A DNA stretch of 7,056 nt from Phycisphaerae bacterium (GTDB lineage Bacteria > Planctomycetota > Phycisphaerae > UBA1845 > PWPN01), in assembly GCA_003557125.1 (NCBI GenBank), contig PWPN01000140.1:1-7056 (forward strand), given 5' to 3'. The notes beneath the pieces are model-generated. The model ran no database searches. It saw only the letters and a list, made by a program, of their open reading frames with translations, and was not told the origin of the DNA. Each line of letters begins with the position of its first letter. The first letter of the stretch is position 1. Both the position numbers and the translations under genes were made by a program. Below are positions 1 to 6,969 of the stretch, in pieces.

Positions 1-1982
1 AGACCCATCCCGACGGCTGGACGATCGACGACACCCATTACATGCCCGTCAGCCTGGTCGGCACCCCCGAGAACGTCTGGCCCGGCATGCTCTACGAGGT
101 CATGCGCGACTTCGAGGGCGCCGGCTGGGTCGTGATGAACTTCAGCCGCATGCGCAACGCCTCGGCCCGCCTGCGTGTCCAGGGGCGTGCCCAGGTCGTC
201 AACCTGAAGGCGAATCTGCAGCGCTTTCCGATTCTCGAGTGGTTCACGGCCGATCAGCGGGTTATCGAGAATGCCCATGAGGACGTGCAGACCATGGTCG
301 GCGCCACCAATCCGGAGTCGACCGAGCATCAAGCCATTCTCAACGCATCGATCCACGTCGTTTTCAAGGGTCGCGACCGCAAGGTCCTGCGTGAGCGTCG
401 TGAGGCTCTGGCGGTCACACTCTGGCAGAAGGGCTACACCGAAACCATGCGTGGCGATGCCATCGTGCACTCCTGCCTGCCCTTCAACATCCGCCAATCC
501 CAGATGGACATGCTCGGGCGTGCCGAGCCTTACCGCGGTGCCGACCTGGCGGAGTTCGTCCCGGTCTACAACGCCAGCCCCGGCTCCCAGGTCTCCTCCA
601 AGGTGCTGCTCAACAACACCTCCGGTGAACCGATCTTCATCGACCCCTTCGGGGATGACTCCGCCGCCGCCCATGCCCTGATCCTCGGGGGCACCGGCTC
701 GGGCAAGTCCTTCGCCGTGCAGATGATCCTCCAGCAGATGTCCTCGAAGGAGCGGCTCAAGCTCTGGGTGATCGACAAGGGCGCGTCCTTCCGCACGTTC
801 GTCAATCGGTTCGGGGGGCAGTACATCGACCTGGCGCTCACTGATGACGGCAGCGATGTCAGCTTCAACCCGTTCTACCTGCCCCCCGGGGCGGATGGCC
901 GGGCCACGATGCCCACGCCCGATGAGCTCGAGTACATGCGCGGCGTGCTGATCTCCATGTCGCAGACCGGTTCGAGCGAGCAGGTCAGCGCATCCATGCA
1001 CAAGGTGGATCTCTCGACGTTCCAGCAGGTCCTCTACACGCTGTACCGCGAGCGCAAGCAACGCCTCGACGAGCTGGCGGAGTCCGATCCCGATGAGCAC
1101 GCGCGCATCATCGAGACGGATCAGATCCTGTTGTCCGAACACATTCAGCCCATGCTGGAGAGCCAGGCGCTGGCAGAGGAGACCGAGGGCCGTTCCGTGA
1201 CCCTTTCGCGCATGCTCAGTGACTACTCACTGCGTGATGGCGGCCCATACGCCAAGTTCTTCGATCGCCCCCTGTCGGTCGACTGGTCCAACGACATGAT
1301 GGGTGTCGAGACCGACCAGGTCTCGAAGAGCGAGATGTTCTCGACCCTGATGATGGTCCTGTTCCACAACATCTCCCTCTACGCGAAGTACGTGATGCCA
1401 CGCGATGTGAAGAAGATCATCGCGATGGACGAGGCCTGGTCCGGGCTCAGCGACCCCAACATCGCCGGAATCTTCGCCGGCTACGTCTACGAGCTCCGCA
1501 AGTACGGTTGCGGCGTGTGGATGATCTCGCAGGGCCTCGGCCAGCTGATCTCCCTGCTCGAAGCCGAACAGCGCGCGGGCGGCGGCGTGACGGGAGGACT
1601 CCTGGAGAACCTCAAGCACTTCATCTTCCTGAGCTGCGCGAAGACGGATCACGATCGCGCGCGCCAACGACTCAACATGAGCGACGAGGAGATCCTCGCC
1701 TGGGATCGCGTGAGCAGCTTGCCGCCGTTCTTCTCGGAGTTCATCTACCGGATCGTCAATCGGCAGGACCAGGCGATCACCCACCGCATTCGTCTGTATT
1801 CGACTCCGGTCCAGCTCTGGCTGAGCACCACCGACCCCTCCGACATCGAAATGCGCAAGGAGCGAACCCATGCCCTCGTCGAGCAGGGGGTCGAGCAACG
1901 CGAGGCCGAGGACCGCGCCCTGCGGGCTCTGGCCAAGGAATACCCCTATGGCAGCAAGTATGTCCTTGAAGATGATGACTAA
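1..1982 (+). CDS. VirB4/TraC-family conjugation ATPase, 3' part (5' end outside window)
   Basis: Cytoplasmic hexameric-type ATPase that powers assembly of the conjugative T4SS channel and pilus. The reading frame is open from base 3, so the first ATG at 42 is internal and the true start lies upstream; about 659 residues are visible, against roughly 800-950 for whole members. Walker A GGTGSGKS lies at 687-710 (residues 216-223 counted from ATG 42), preceded by the family-typical HALILG strand. Walker B IIAMDEAW follows at 1416-1439 with Asp463 and Glu464, then a sensor-like Gln497 in WMISQG. The N-terminal half matches my memory of the ICE-type PFL_4706/TIGR03744 branch (a DGW opening and a segment leading into a PLF/DPF motif before Walker A), but F-type TraC is an alternative. 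It ends with TAA, 19 bases before the lipoprotein start. ATPase function is near certain; the subfamily is less so. Confidence 0.93.
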   Translation, partial: THPDGWTIDDTHYMPVSLVGTPENVWPGMLYEVMRDFEGAGWVVMNFSRMRNASARLRVQGRAQVVNLKANLQRFPILEWFTADQRVIENAHEDVQTMVGATNPESTEHQAILNASIHVVFKGRDRKVLRERREALAVTLWQKGYTETMRGDAIVHSCLPFNIRQSQMDMLGRAEPYRGADLAEFVPVYNASPGSQVSSKVLLNNTSGEPIFIDPFGDDSAAAHALILGGTGSGKSFAVQMILQQMSSKERLKLWVIDKGASFRTFVNRFGGQYIDLALTDDGSDVSFNPFYLPPGADGRATMPTPDELEYMRGVLISMSQTGSSEQVSASMHKVDLSTFQQVLYTLYRERKQRLDELAESDPDEHARIIETDQILLSEHIQPMLESQALAEETEGRSVTLSRMLSDYSLRDGGPYAKFFDRPLSVDWSNDMMGVETDQVSKSEMFSTLMMVLFHNISLYAKYVMPRDVKKIIAMDEAWSGLSDPNIAGIFAGYVYELRKYGCGVWMISQGLGQLISLLEAEQRAGGGVTGGLLENLKHFIFLSCAKTDHDRARQRLNMSDEEILAWDRVSSLPPFFSEFIYRIVNRQDQAITHRIRLYSTPVQLWLSTTDPSDIEMRKERTHALVEQGVEQREAEDRALRALAKEYPYGSKYVLEDDD

Positions 1983-1988
1983 GGCAAA

Positions 1989-1993
1989 GGGAG
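1989..1993 (+). promoter_or_regulatory. Shine-Dalgarno site of the lipoprotein gene
   Basis: GGGAG lies 8 bases before ATG 2002. It decides the lipoprotein start against in-frame upstream ATGs (1870, 1972, 1975), which overlap the ATPase and would put a non-secretory extension before the signal peptide. Confidence 0.7.
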
Positions 1994-2001
1994 ACGATCG
2001 C

Positions 2002-2445
2002 ATGTCGCGGTCACAGTGGACATCAACCCCTCGCACCGCCCGCGTGGTCGGCATCGCCGCGGGACTGGCCCTGCTCACCGGCTGTGCGAGCTCGCCCCGC
2101 GAAGCGCCACCGGCACCCGAGGGCGCGGCCGCACAACAGGCGGAAACCCCGCAGGAGGTTCGGGATGAAGCCGCGCAGGACGCCGCCGTCCGGGAGGCCT
2201 ACGAACGCGGCGTGCGCGATGTGCTCGAAGACTATCGGGGGCGCATGAGAGCCTCCGAACACTTCGTCTACGAGCCACCGGTGATCGAGTACGTGGACAT
2301 GCCGGCGGAGATCCGCTCAGGCGCACTCTACCCGAGTCGGTCGGAGCCGGTGATCATCAGCCCGGGCGGCTATCGCTCGCAGCAGGGCATCACGGTGCCT
2401 GCCACGCGCCGCGACGAGGGGCCAGCCGGAGGTTTCTCCGAATGA
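2002..2445 (+). CDS. T4SS-associated lipoprotein, family unassigned
   Basis: Predicted 147-residue lipoprotein, probably anchored in the outer membrane as part of the transfer channel (inference). Residues 11-27 form a basic then hydrophobic signal sequence ending in lipobox LTGC with Cys28 as the lipidated residue. No Asp follows Cys28 (Ala29-Ser30), so the inner-membrane retention signal is absent. A Pro/Ala/Gln/Glu-rich linker (about 31-60) leads to a helix with YERGVRDVLEDYRGRMR (68-84 or so) and a motif-like segment EPPVIEYVDMPAEI, then EPVIISPGGY (115-124). The position next to the ATPase parallels the TIGR03751-type ICE lipoprotein, and TraV, DotC and DotD are functional analogues, but I do not recognise clear sequence identity to any. 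Its stop overlaps the next start in ATGA, suggesting translational coupling. Confidence 0.85.
   Translation: MSRSQWTSTPRTARVVGIAAGLALLTGCASSPREAPPAPEGAAAQQAETPQEVRDEAAQDAAVREAYERGVRDVLEDYRGRMRASEHFVYEPPVIEYVDMPAEIRSGALYPSRSEPVIISPGGYRSQQGITVPATRRDEGPAGGFSE
2428..2432 (+). promoter_or_regulatory. Shine-Dalgarno site of the DotF-like gene
   Basis: GGAGG, 9 bases before ATG 2442 and inside the 3' end of the lipoprotein gene. It supports the ATGA-overlap start and independent initiation in addition to coupling. Confidence 0.75.
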
Positions 2446-3557
2446 GCGGCGGCGGTCGGGATCCGAACGAGATCCTCGGTGGTTTCGCGGGCGACGACGC
2501 ACCCGCGCCCCGCAACTACGCAACCGAGGAGCTCATCGGTGCGGATGACGCCGGCCGTGACGTCCACGAGGAGATGGAGTGGCGGGATGCCGCGCACGAC
2601 TCCGACGAAGAGGATGCGCTCAGCGATGTGCTCGCGGAGGTCGAAGAGCAGGATCCCGGCGTCGACGCTGTCGGAGTCGCCTCAAGCCAGGGTGGTGGCC
2701 TTCTCGGCGCGCTCCGAGCAACATTGCGCAATCCCGGTGGCAACAAGGGCAAGTTGATCGGCGTGATCGCAGCAGGGTTCTTTGTCTGGTTCGCCGCCCA
2801 GATGTTCGGTGCCATCAACGGGGACTCACAGCCCGACATCACCAGCAGCTGGTCGGACAACGACGACACATCCCTGCTGCCAGCCGATGATGACTGGGAG
2901 GCGACCTACGAGTCCGACGCATCGGATGATGCGGGCAACGCGCCGGATGCACCCGTGTACGGCCTCAACGATGAGGCGCCCGGCGGTGACGATGGCGCGA
3001 GCGATGACCATGCTGGCGCGACCCCCACGGGTGCGGCCGAGATCGAACGGCTGCAAGCCCAGCAGGCGCAGATGGAAGGCCGCCTGGCCGATCTCCAGAC
3101 GAGCATGCGCTCGATCGAGGAACGCGCCGACACACGCGGCGACGGTGCGGGGAGCCTCGACGCATCCGCGATCCATGAGGTGCTTGAGCGCGAACTGGGT
3201 GGCCCGGAGAGGCTTGAGCGCATGGAGGCAATGCTCGAAGAGACGGGCGATCTGTTGCGCGCGTTGACCCGGCGGGTGGAGGCCATTGACGCGCGCACAC
3301 ACTCGGTACAGGCGGAGGTCGCGGAACTCGACGGGCGTCGCCCCCGGGGCCGCCCGGACATCGACTTCATCGCTTCGGCGACCCCCTCGGGATGCGCACG
3401 CTGCACCCCGCATGCCGTGATTCATGACGCCGGCGGGGATCGCAGGATCCTCGCGCGCGGTGACACCTACGAGGGCTTCCGCGTGGAGGTCCAACCCGAT
3501 CGCATGGTTCTGGAATCCGCTGATGGTCAACAATACACGTACTTCCGAGACTACTGA
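2442..3557 (+). CDS. Bitopic inner-membrane coiled-coil protein, DotF/IcmG (TraP)-like architecture
   Basis: 371 residues, no signal peptide. Visible parts in order: an acidic, disordered-looking N-terminus (1-100); one membrane segment at about 105-125, flanked on its N side by Lys102 and Lys104, giving an N-in topology; a very acidic Asp/Gly/Ala linker (129-195); a coiled coil (about 197-230, and again 243-295); a basic turn GRRPRGRP; and a compact predicted beta domain (306-371) ending YTYFRDY. This order matches IcmG/DotF of the Legionella Dot/Icm system and TraP-type proteins of IncI plasmids, which also end in a small domain with a 'GxRxxLxxGDxYxGxxV' feel; the match is from memory and by architecture. 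The only two cysteines form CARC at 318-321 in the periplasmic domain. VirB10/TraB is less likely because no proline-rich arm or beta-barrel domain is visible. Likely role: a channel scaffold linking cytoplasm and periplasm. Confidence 0.75.
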   Translation: MSGGGRDPNEILGGFAGDDAPAPRNYATEELIGADDAGRDVHEEMEWRDAAHDSDEEDALSDVLAEVEEQDPGVDAVGVASSQGGGLLGALRATLRNPGGNKGKLIGVIAAGFFVWFAAQMFGAINGDSQPDITSSWSDNDDTSLLPADDDWEATYESDASDDAGNAPDAPVYGLNDEAPGGDDGASDDHAGATPTGAAEIERLQAQQAQMEGRLADLQTSMRSIEERADTRGDGAGSLDASAIHEVLERELGGPERLERMEAMLEETGDLLRALTRRVEAIDARTHSVQAEVAELDGRRPRGRPDIDFIASATPSGCARCTPHAVIHDAGGDRRILARGDTYEGFRVEVQPDRMVLESADGQQYTYFRDY

Positions 3558-3978
3558 TTTCGGCGCCTGGATCGAGCGCGATGTGTGGCTGGACAAGGTC
3601 CTCCAGGCCACCAACGCGCGTTACTTCCGTGGTCAGGCCAAGAGCCGCATAGGCTGGGGACTGCCCGTCTCGCCGGTCATCATGGATCGCACGCCGGACG
3701 GGCTCCCCCAGGCTCCGGCCGCATGCTGGCGTGAACACGAGGTCCTGATCCACCCCGCACTGCGGGACTTCAAGGCCCCGCGCTACGTCATCGTCTACCT
3801 GATCTACCACGAGCTGCTGCACGAGCTCCACCCGGGGCCGCCCGGGAAAGATCCACACACGGCCGCGCTCCTGCTCCTTGAGCAGGAGCGCATCGCGCCC
3901 GCGCGTGAGCGTGCACACGCATGGCTGCGAAAGCGCGAGTTCCCGGTACTGCGGCTGCCTTCGGACGCGCCTGCCTGA
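3523..3978 (+). CDS. SprT-like zinc metallopeptidase (HELLH)
   Basis: A 151-residue protein if started at ATG 3523, which overlaps the upstream gene by 35 bases and has a weak GGAA at 3512-3515. A longer frame from ATG 3424 overlaps by 134 bases and is unlikely; GTG 3583 is another candidate. HELLH occupies residues 96-100 (3808-3822), with His96 and His100 as zinc ligands and Glu97 as the catalytic base. His112 in DPHTAA, 12 residues after HELLH, could be the third ligand. The lead-in (WLDKVLQATNARYF, GWGLPVSPVIM, EVLIHPALRD, then the YVIVYLIYHELLH helix) follows the SprT-like pattern of an N-terminal helix, strands and the zinc helix. There is no signal peptide or membrane segment, so it is probably cytoplasmic. 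Its stop overlaps the next start in TGATG. The substrate is unknown. The fold call is fairly confident; any role in conjugation is inference. Confidence 0.78.
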   Translation: MVNNTRTSETTDFGAWIERDVWLDKVLQATNARYFRGQAKSRIGWGLPVSPVIMDRTPDGLPQAPAACWREHEVLIHPALRDFKAPRYVIVYLIYHELLHELHPGPPGKDPHTAALLLLEQERIAPARERAHAWLRKREFPVLRLPSDAPA

Positions 3979-4697
3979 TGCTGAAGGGCACCCTGCACCT
4001 TGCCGGCCTCGCACTAGCGGGCTGCTCATTGCTCGCCGCGGCCGAGATCAGCGAGGAGTCCGCGATGGTTGATCCGCGCCTGTACCAGCAGGTCGGCGCG
4101 CACCATGACATCGACCCGCTGCTCCTGCAGGCGATCGCAAGTGTCGAATCCCGCGAGAATCCCTACGCACTCAACGTGAACCATGAAGATCTGCACTGCG
4201 GTTCGCGGCGCGAAACTGAGCAAGCACTGCACTACATCGTGGGCCGTCCATGGGTCATCCACCTCCCCCGCGGATCGATCGAGACCTATGTGGATGTCGA
4301 GCCACCGATCTCCTGCGCACTCAGAGGCCACTTTCACGATCGCCTCTGGTTCTCCAGCGAGGCGGACGCGACCACCTTCGTCGACCACCACGGGCTCGAC
4401 TCGGCGCCGCAGCACCGTAATGTGCAATCGACCGACATCGGTCTGCTGCAGATCAACTGGTACTACCATGGCGATCAGGTCTCGGGGGCGCTGGCATTGC
4501 TCGACCCCGCCTACAACCTCGACTACGCGGCTCGTTATCTGACACGCCTGGTGCGCAAGCACGGCGTGGATGAAGCCATCGGGCGCTACCACGGCGCCTC
4601 GAGTGCCGCACGTCGAGCGGACTACCAGGATCGCGTGCTCGCTACCTACCGTGGACTCTTGCGGAACAGTGGCGGACTCATGGAAACCGCACGCTGA
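3978..4697 (+). CDS. VirB1-like lytic transglycosylase
   Basis: Periplasmic peptidoglycan-cleaving enzyme (SLT/GH23 fold) that locally opens the wall for the T4SS. The start at ATG 3978 shares bases with the preceding TGA (TGATG) and gives 239 residues with a clean signal sequence; ATG 3921 would add 19 non-secretory residues. LALAGC at 11-16 resembles a lipobox, so it may be a lipoprotein anchored at Cys16, although cleavage near AAA (20-22) is also possible. Catalytic Glu57 sits in SVESRENPYA, the GLLQINW motif is at 155-161, and the C-terminal GRYHG (202-206) is typical. Between Glu57 and GLLQIN lies a long insert of about 85 residues containing Cys74, Cys113 and GRPWVIHL; related ICE transglycosylases also carry a longer loop here, as I recall. 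No strong Shine-Dalgarno is seen, consistent with coupling to the metallopeptidase gene. Confidence 0.92.
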   Translation: MLKGTLHLAGLALAGCSLLAAAEISEESAMVDPRLYQQVGAHHDIDPLLLQAIASVESRENPYALNVNHEDLHCGSRRETEQALHYIVGRPWVIHLPRGSIETYVDVEPPISCALRGHFHDRLWFSSEADATTFVDHHGLDSAPQHRNVQSTDIGLLQINWYYHGDQVSGALALLDPAYNLDYAARYLTRLVRKHGVDEAIGRYHGASSAARRADYQDRVLATYRGLLRNSGGLMETAR

Positions 4698-4735
4698 TAC
4701 GCACCCACCCCGATCCTCGACCCCGCACTCGTCTA

Positions 4736-4762
4736 CTCCAGTGGCGTCAATGGACACTGGAG
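4736..4762 (+). promoter_or_regulatory. Perfect 8-bp inverted repeat covering the ribosome-binding site
   Basis: CTCCAGTG (4736-4743) and CACTGGAG (4755-4762) are perfect complements around an 11-base loop. The 3' arm contains GGAG (4759-4762), the Shine-Dalgarno of the gene starting at 4770, so folding would pair the ribosome-binding site with CTCC. It is not a terminator: no T tract follows. It could instead be a protein-binding operator, since it sits in the only gap longer than 20 bases in the window. No convincing promoter hexamers are seen in 4698-4769. Confidence 0.6.
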
Positions 4763-4769
4763 CACGATC

Positions 4770-5615
4770 ATGGGGTTGCGACCCGTTCGCCGTGAGTGGC
4801 TATTGCCGCTGGCTCTCGCACTCGCGGGTGCGTCATTCACGGCCAGCGCGGAGGAGGCAACTCCCGAGAAGGCATCCGACTCAGAGAAGTACGCCACAGG
4901 CGTCTTCCACTGCGAACGTGTCACGTGGATGGACAACTGCGAAACCATCAACCGCATCCGCCATGAGCAGCCCCAAGCACATATCCGCGTCCAGACCCGG
5001 GATGGACTGGAACTCATCCTGCCGCCCGAGACCCCCACGGCGGCGATTCGCCACTTCGTGCTGGAGACTCCGGAGGCCGCGGAGGAATACGCGCGCTACC
5101 TCGACCGCGTAATGCAGCACGGTTTCAACGCAGTCGAACGCCTGGCGGCCGCGCAGCAGCGCGTCGGTACCGGTGGCGCGCTGGTGCACGGGGGCGCTCT
5201 CAGCGGCGACGAGATCTCGGTCTCCCCCGACGGGGCGGACCGCATCACCGATCGCGAGGTCCGCGATGCGAATGTCTCGCTGTATGTCTTCTACGATACG
5301 CATTGCAGCGCCTGTGATGACGTCCTCGGCGCGCTGCGTGCCCTGCAGGATGACTACCCCTCGCTGTTCATCTCGCCACTGCAACTCGATGACGATCGCG
5401 CAACCCTCCGCCACGCGGCCGACACGCACGGGCTCGACGCCCGCATCCTCGATGGCGCAGCGCTGAGTCAGTGGCGGGCACGGATCTCGACGACTCCGAC
5501 GCTCATCTTCGAGAGTGACAACGCCACCAGCCAGACCGTGCTGGTCGGCGCCCGCGGTCGTGACCAACTCGAACAAGCCCTCCATGACGTGGCATCAGGC
5601 TCCACGAGGAACTGA
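4770..5615 (+). CDS. Exported thioredoxin-fold conjugation protein, TraF/TrbB-like
   Basis: 281 residues. A signal peptide (about 1-27, basic then LLPLALALAG, probable cleavage after ASA) sends it to the periplasm. The N-terminal domain has Cys48 and Cys57 and a helical stretch with ETPEAAEEYARYLDRV (99-114), a pattern I recall from TraF-like conjugation proteins that precede a thioredoxin fold. The thioredoxin domain starts around 168 (VSLYVFYDTHCSACDDV) with the redox site CSAC at 179-182 and a cis-Pro in TTPTLIF (Pro243), so both active-site elements are intact, unlike F-plasmid TraF, which lacks CxxC. Likely role: thiol oxidoreductase or disulfide isomerase for secreted T4SS parts. GGAG (4759-4762) lies 7 bases before the ATG but within a hairpin. 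Thioredoxin fold: high confidence; exact family: moderate. Confidence 0.87.
   Translation: MGLRPVRREWLLPLALALAGASFTASAEEATPEKASDSEKYATGVFHCERVTWMDNCETINRIRHEQPQAHIRVQTRDGLELILPPETPTAAIRHFVLETPEAAEEYARYLDRVMQHGFNAVERLAAAQQRVGTGGALVHGGALSGDEISVSPDGADRITDREVRDANVSLYVFYDTHCSACDDVLGALRALQDDYPSLFISPLQLDDDRATLRHAADTHGLDARILDGAALSQWRARISTTPTLIFESDNATSQTVLVGARGRDQLEQALHDVASGSTRN
5606..5610 (+). promoter_or_regulatory. Shine-Dalgarno site of the TraH-like gene
   Basis: GAGGA, 7 bases before ATG 5618, overlapping the last codons of the thioredoxin-like gene. It confirms the start at 5618, two bases after the previous stop. Confidence 0.7.
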
Positions 5616-5617
5616 CA

Positions 5618-6964
5618 ATGATCGATACATCCAGGGTGTGCGGGGTCGCACTCGGCCTCGCGGTTGCCGCCACACCGCTCTCCCTCGGCGCCTACGGGCT
5701 CAGCTCCTATGAGGAGTCGCGCACCCTGGATGGCTTCACGGTATCCCTGCCGGGAAGCTCCCGCCTGCCCGAGCAGCCACGCCAGTACGGCACCACGCTC
5801 GGTGTTGATGCAGGCGGTGCCGGCCTCGAGCTCGTCTGCAGCGGCGTCACCATGAACTCCATGTTCGGGACGCTGCGCAGCGACCTGGAGATGATCATCA
5901 ACTACTACCGCAACAATACCGGGGACCTTCTGCTCTACGCCCTGATCTATACGCAGCCCCAACTCTACAGTCTGTTGAACTCCAAGATCGCCCAGTTCCA
6001 GGCCCATGCCGAGAAGTTCCTCGTCGGTTGCGCGGAAGCCCGCGAGTGGGGTATGGAGCAGAATGAAAGCGCCTGGAACAAGTGCCTGGAAGACGACAAC
6101 TCCCCCTCGTACTGCACCGATGGCGATCTCCTCGGCGAATACCAATCCCAGGCCGCGCAGGAGAAGCTCGAGGAGCTTCTGGCCGTCCTGGATCGCATCG
6201 AACCCGCATCCGGCAGCGACGCCAGTAGCACGGTGGGTGACTTTCGCCATCAACCCACACGTGGCGACGCCGACCACTGGGAGGCGGAACCGCTCGACCC
6301 CGCGTCGTATGGCGAGTACAACGCGATGATCGCCTCGTACTACCAGATGACGCCGGAAGCGCAGGACTTCTTCGCGGACACGATCACCGGTGTGGCCATC
6401 AACTCCGATGCCGAAGAGAACGGCTTCATCGACGCGCGCTCTGGACGCACCAAGGTCCACATCAAGGTCCGCGAGAAGCTTGAGGCACTGCTCGAGCGCA
6501 TCGATGGGATCGTCATCGCCTACAGCCAGGAACGCGACTATTCCGACCTGATGGCCGAATACGATGATGAGCCTTATTCGGCCACGCCATCACGCAACCA
6601 GATCCTTCATCTCGCGAAGCTCCGTGAAGGTGCCATTCACCAGCGCGAGCTGGACTCGGCGACGACCCGATACACGGACATTCGGGACTCGCGTTACACC
6701 GCGACCATCAGCCGCCTGGCACGCGCGCAGGCACTCGCCTATGCACGCGCGGCCACGGCCGAGCTCACGAGTGCGATCTATACCGCCATGGTGGATGGCG
6801 CCGCCGCTGAGCTCTTCGAGGATGCCCGCATTGTCGAGATGTACGAACGCAACCTCGCCGCCGTCGAGGCCGAACTCACGTTGCCCGATCTCTACGACCG
6901 CTCGCATGATCAGCAGCAGCTCATCCTCCAGCATGCGATCGAGTACTTTGAGGCACGGGACTGA
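5618..6964 (+). CDS. Exported TraH-like / ICE PFL_4711-like T4SS protein
   Basis: 448 residues with a hydrophobic signal sequence (about 1-25). Residues 69-140 carry the recognisable region: GLELVCSG, a helix, then LYALIYTQPQLYSLLNSKI and VGCAEAREW. As I recall them, ICE proteins of the PFL_4711 family (TIGR03755) show an xLxCGxx segment, an 'LPALxxQRxxPxLYxLL' segment and an 'LxCxAMAE' segment in the same order, and F-type TraH has similarly placed cysteines; Cys74 and Cys138 would be the matching pair. Cys156 and Cys166 lie just beyond. The length fits PFL_4711 (about 450). Residues 280-420 are largely alpha-helical. TraH-class proteins act in the periplasm or at the outer membrane in pilus assembly. 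The position after a thioredoxin-fold protein fits a need for disulfide formation. The family assignment is tentative and needs a profile search. Confidence 0.7.
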   Translation: MIDTSRVCGVALGLAVAATPLSLGAYGLSSYEESRTLDGFTVSLPGSSRLPEQPRQYGTTLGVDAGGAGLELVCSGVTMNSMFGTLRSDLEMIINYYRNNTGDLLLYALIYTQPQLYSLLNSKIAQFQAHAEKFLVGCAEAREWGMEQNESAWNKCLEDDNSPSYCTDGDLLGEYQSQAAQEKLEELLAVLDRIEPASGSDASSTVGDFRHQPTRGDADHWEAEPLDPASYGEYNAMIASYYQMTPEAQDFFADTITGVAINSDAEENGFIDARSGRTKVHIKVREKLEALLERIDGIVIAYSQERDYSDLMAEYDDEPYSATPSRNQILHLAKLREGAIHQRELDSATTRYTDIRDSRYTATISRLARAQALAYARAATAELTSAIYTAMVDGAAAELFEDARIVEMYERNLAAVEAELTLPDLYDRSHDQQQLILQHAIEYFEARD

Positions 6965-6969
6965 GGCCT

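Noticed and set aside
1870..2001. N-terminal extension of the lipoprotein
   Set aside because: It would place 44 unrelated residues before a good signal peptide and ignore the GGGAG site at 1989-1993.
1227..2078. 283-codon open frame on the - strand
   Set aside because: Opposite the conserved C-terminal half of the ATPase, including Walker B, and across the gap to the lipoprotein gene; composition is a mirror of the ATPase codons.
4130..4139. GCGATCGC octamer as a cyanobacterial HIP1 signature
   Set aside because: Only one full octamer was seen; HIP1 genomes carry it far more often, and the gene content fits a proteobacterial element.
4736..4762. Hairpin as an intrinsic terminator
   Set aside because: No run of T follows the stem, and the stem includes the ribosome-binding site of a gene only 7 bases downstream.
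4570..5112. 180-codon + strand frame bridging the 72-base gap
   Set aside because: Out of frame with both flanking genes, low-complexity Arg/Pro/Ser/Thr translation, and no Shine-Dalgarno; both overlapped genes have clear domains.
5468..6460. 330-codon open frame on the - strand
   Set aside because: It lies wholly opposite the thioredoxin-like and TraH-like genes, spans their junction, has no ribosome-binding site or recognisable domain, and is what high GC at third positions produces on the opposite strand.
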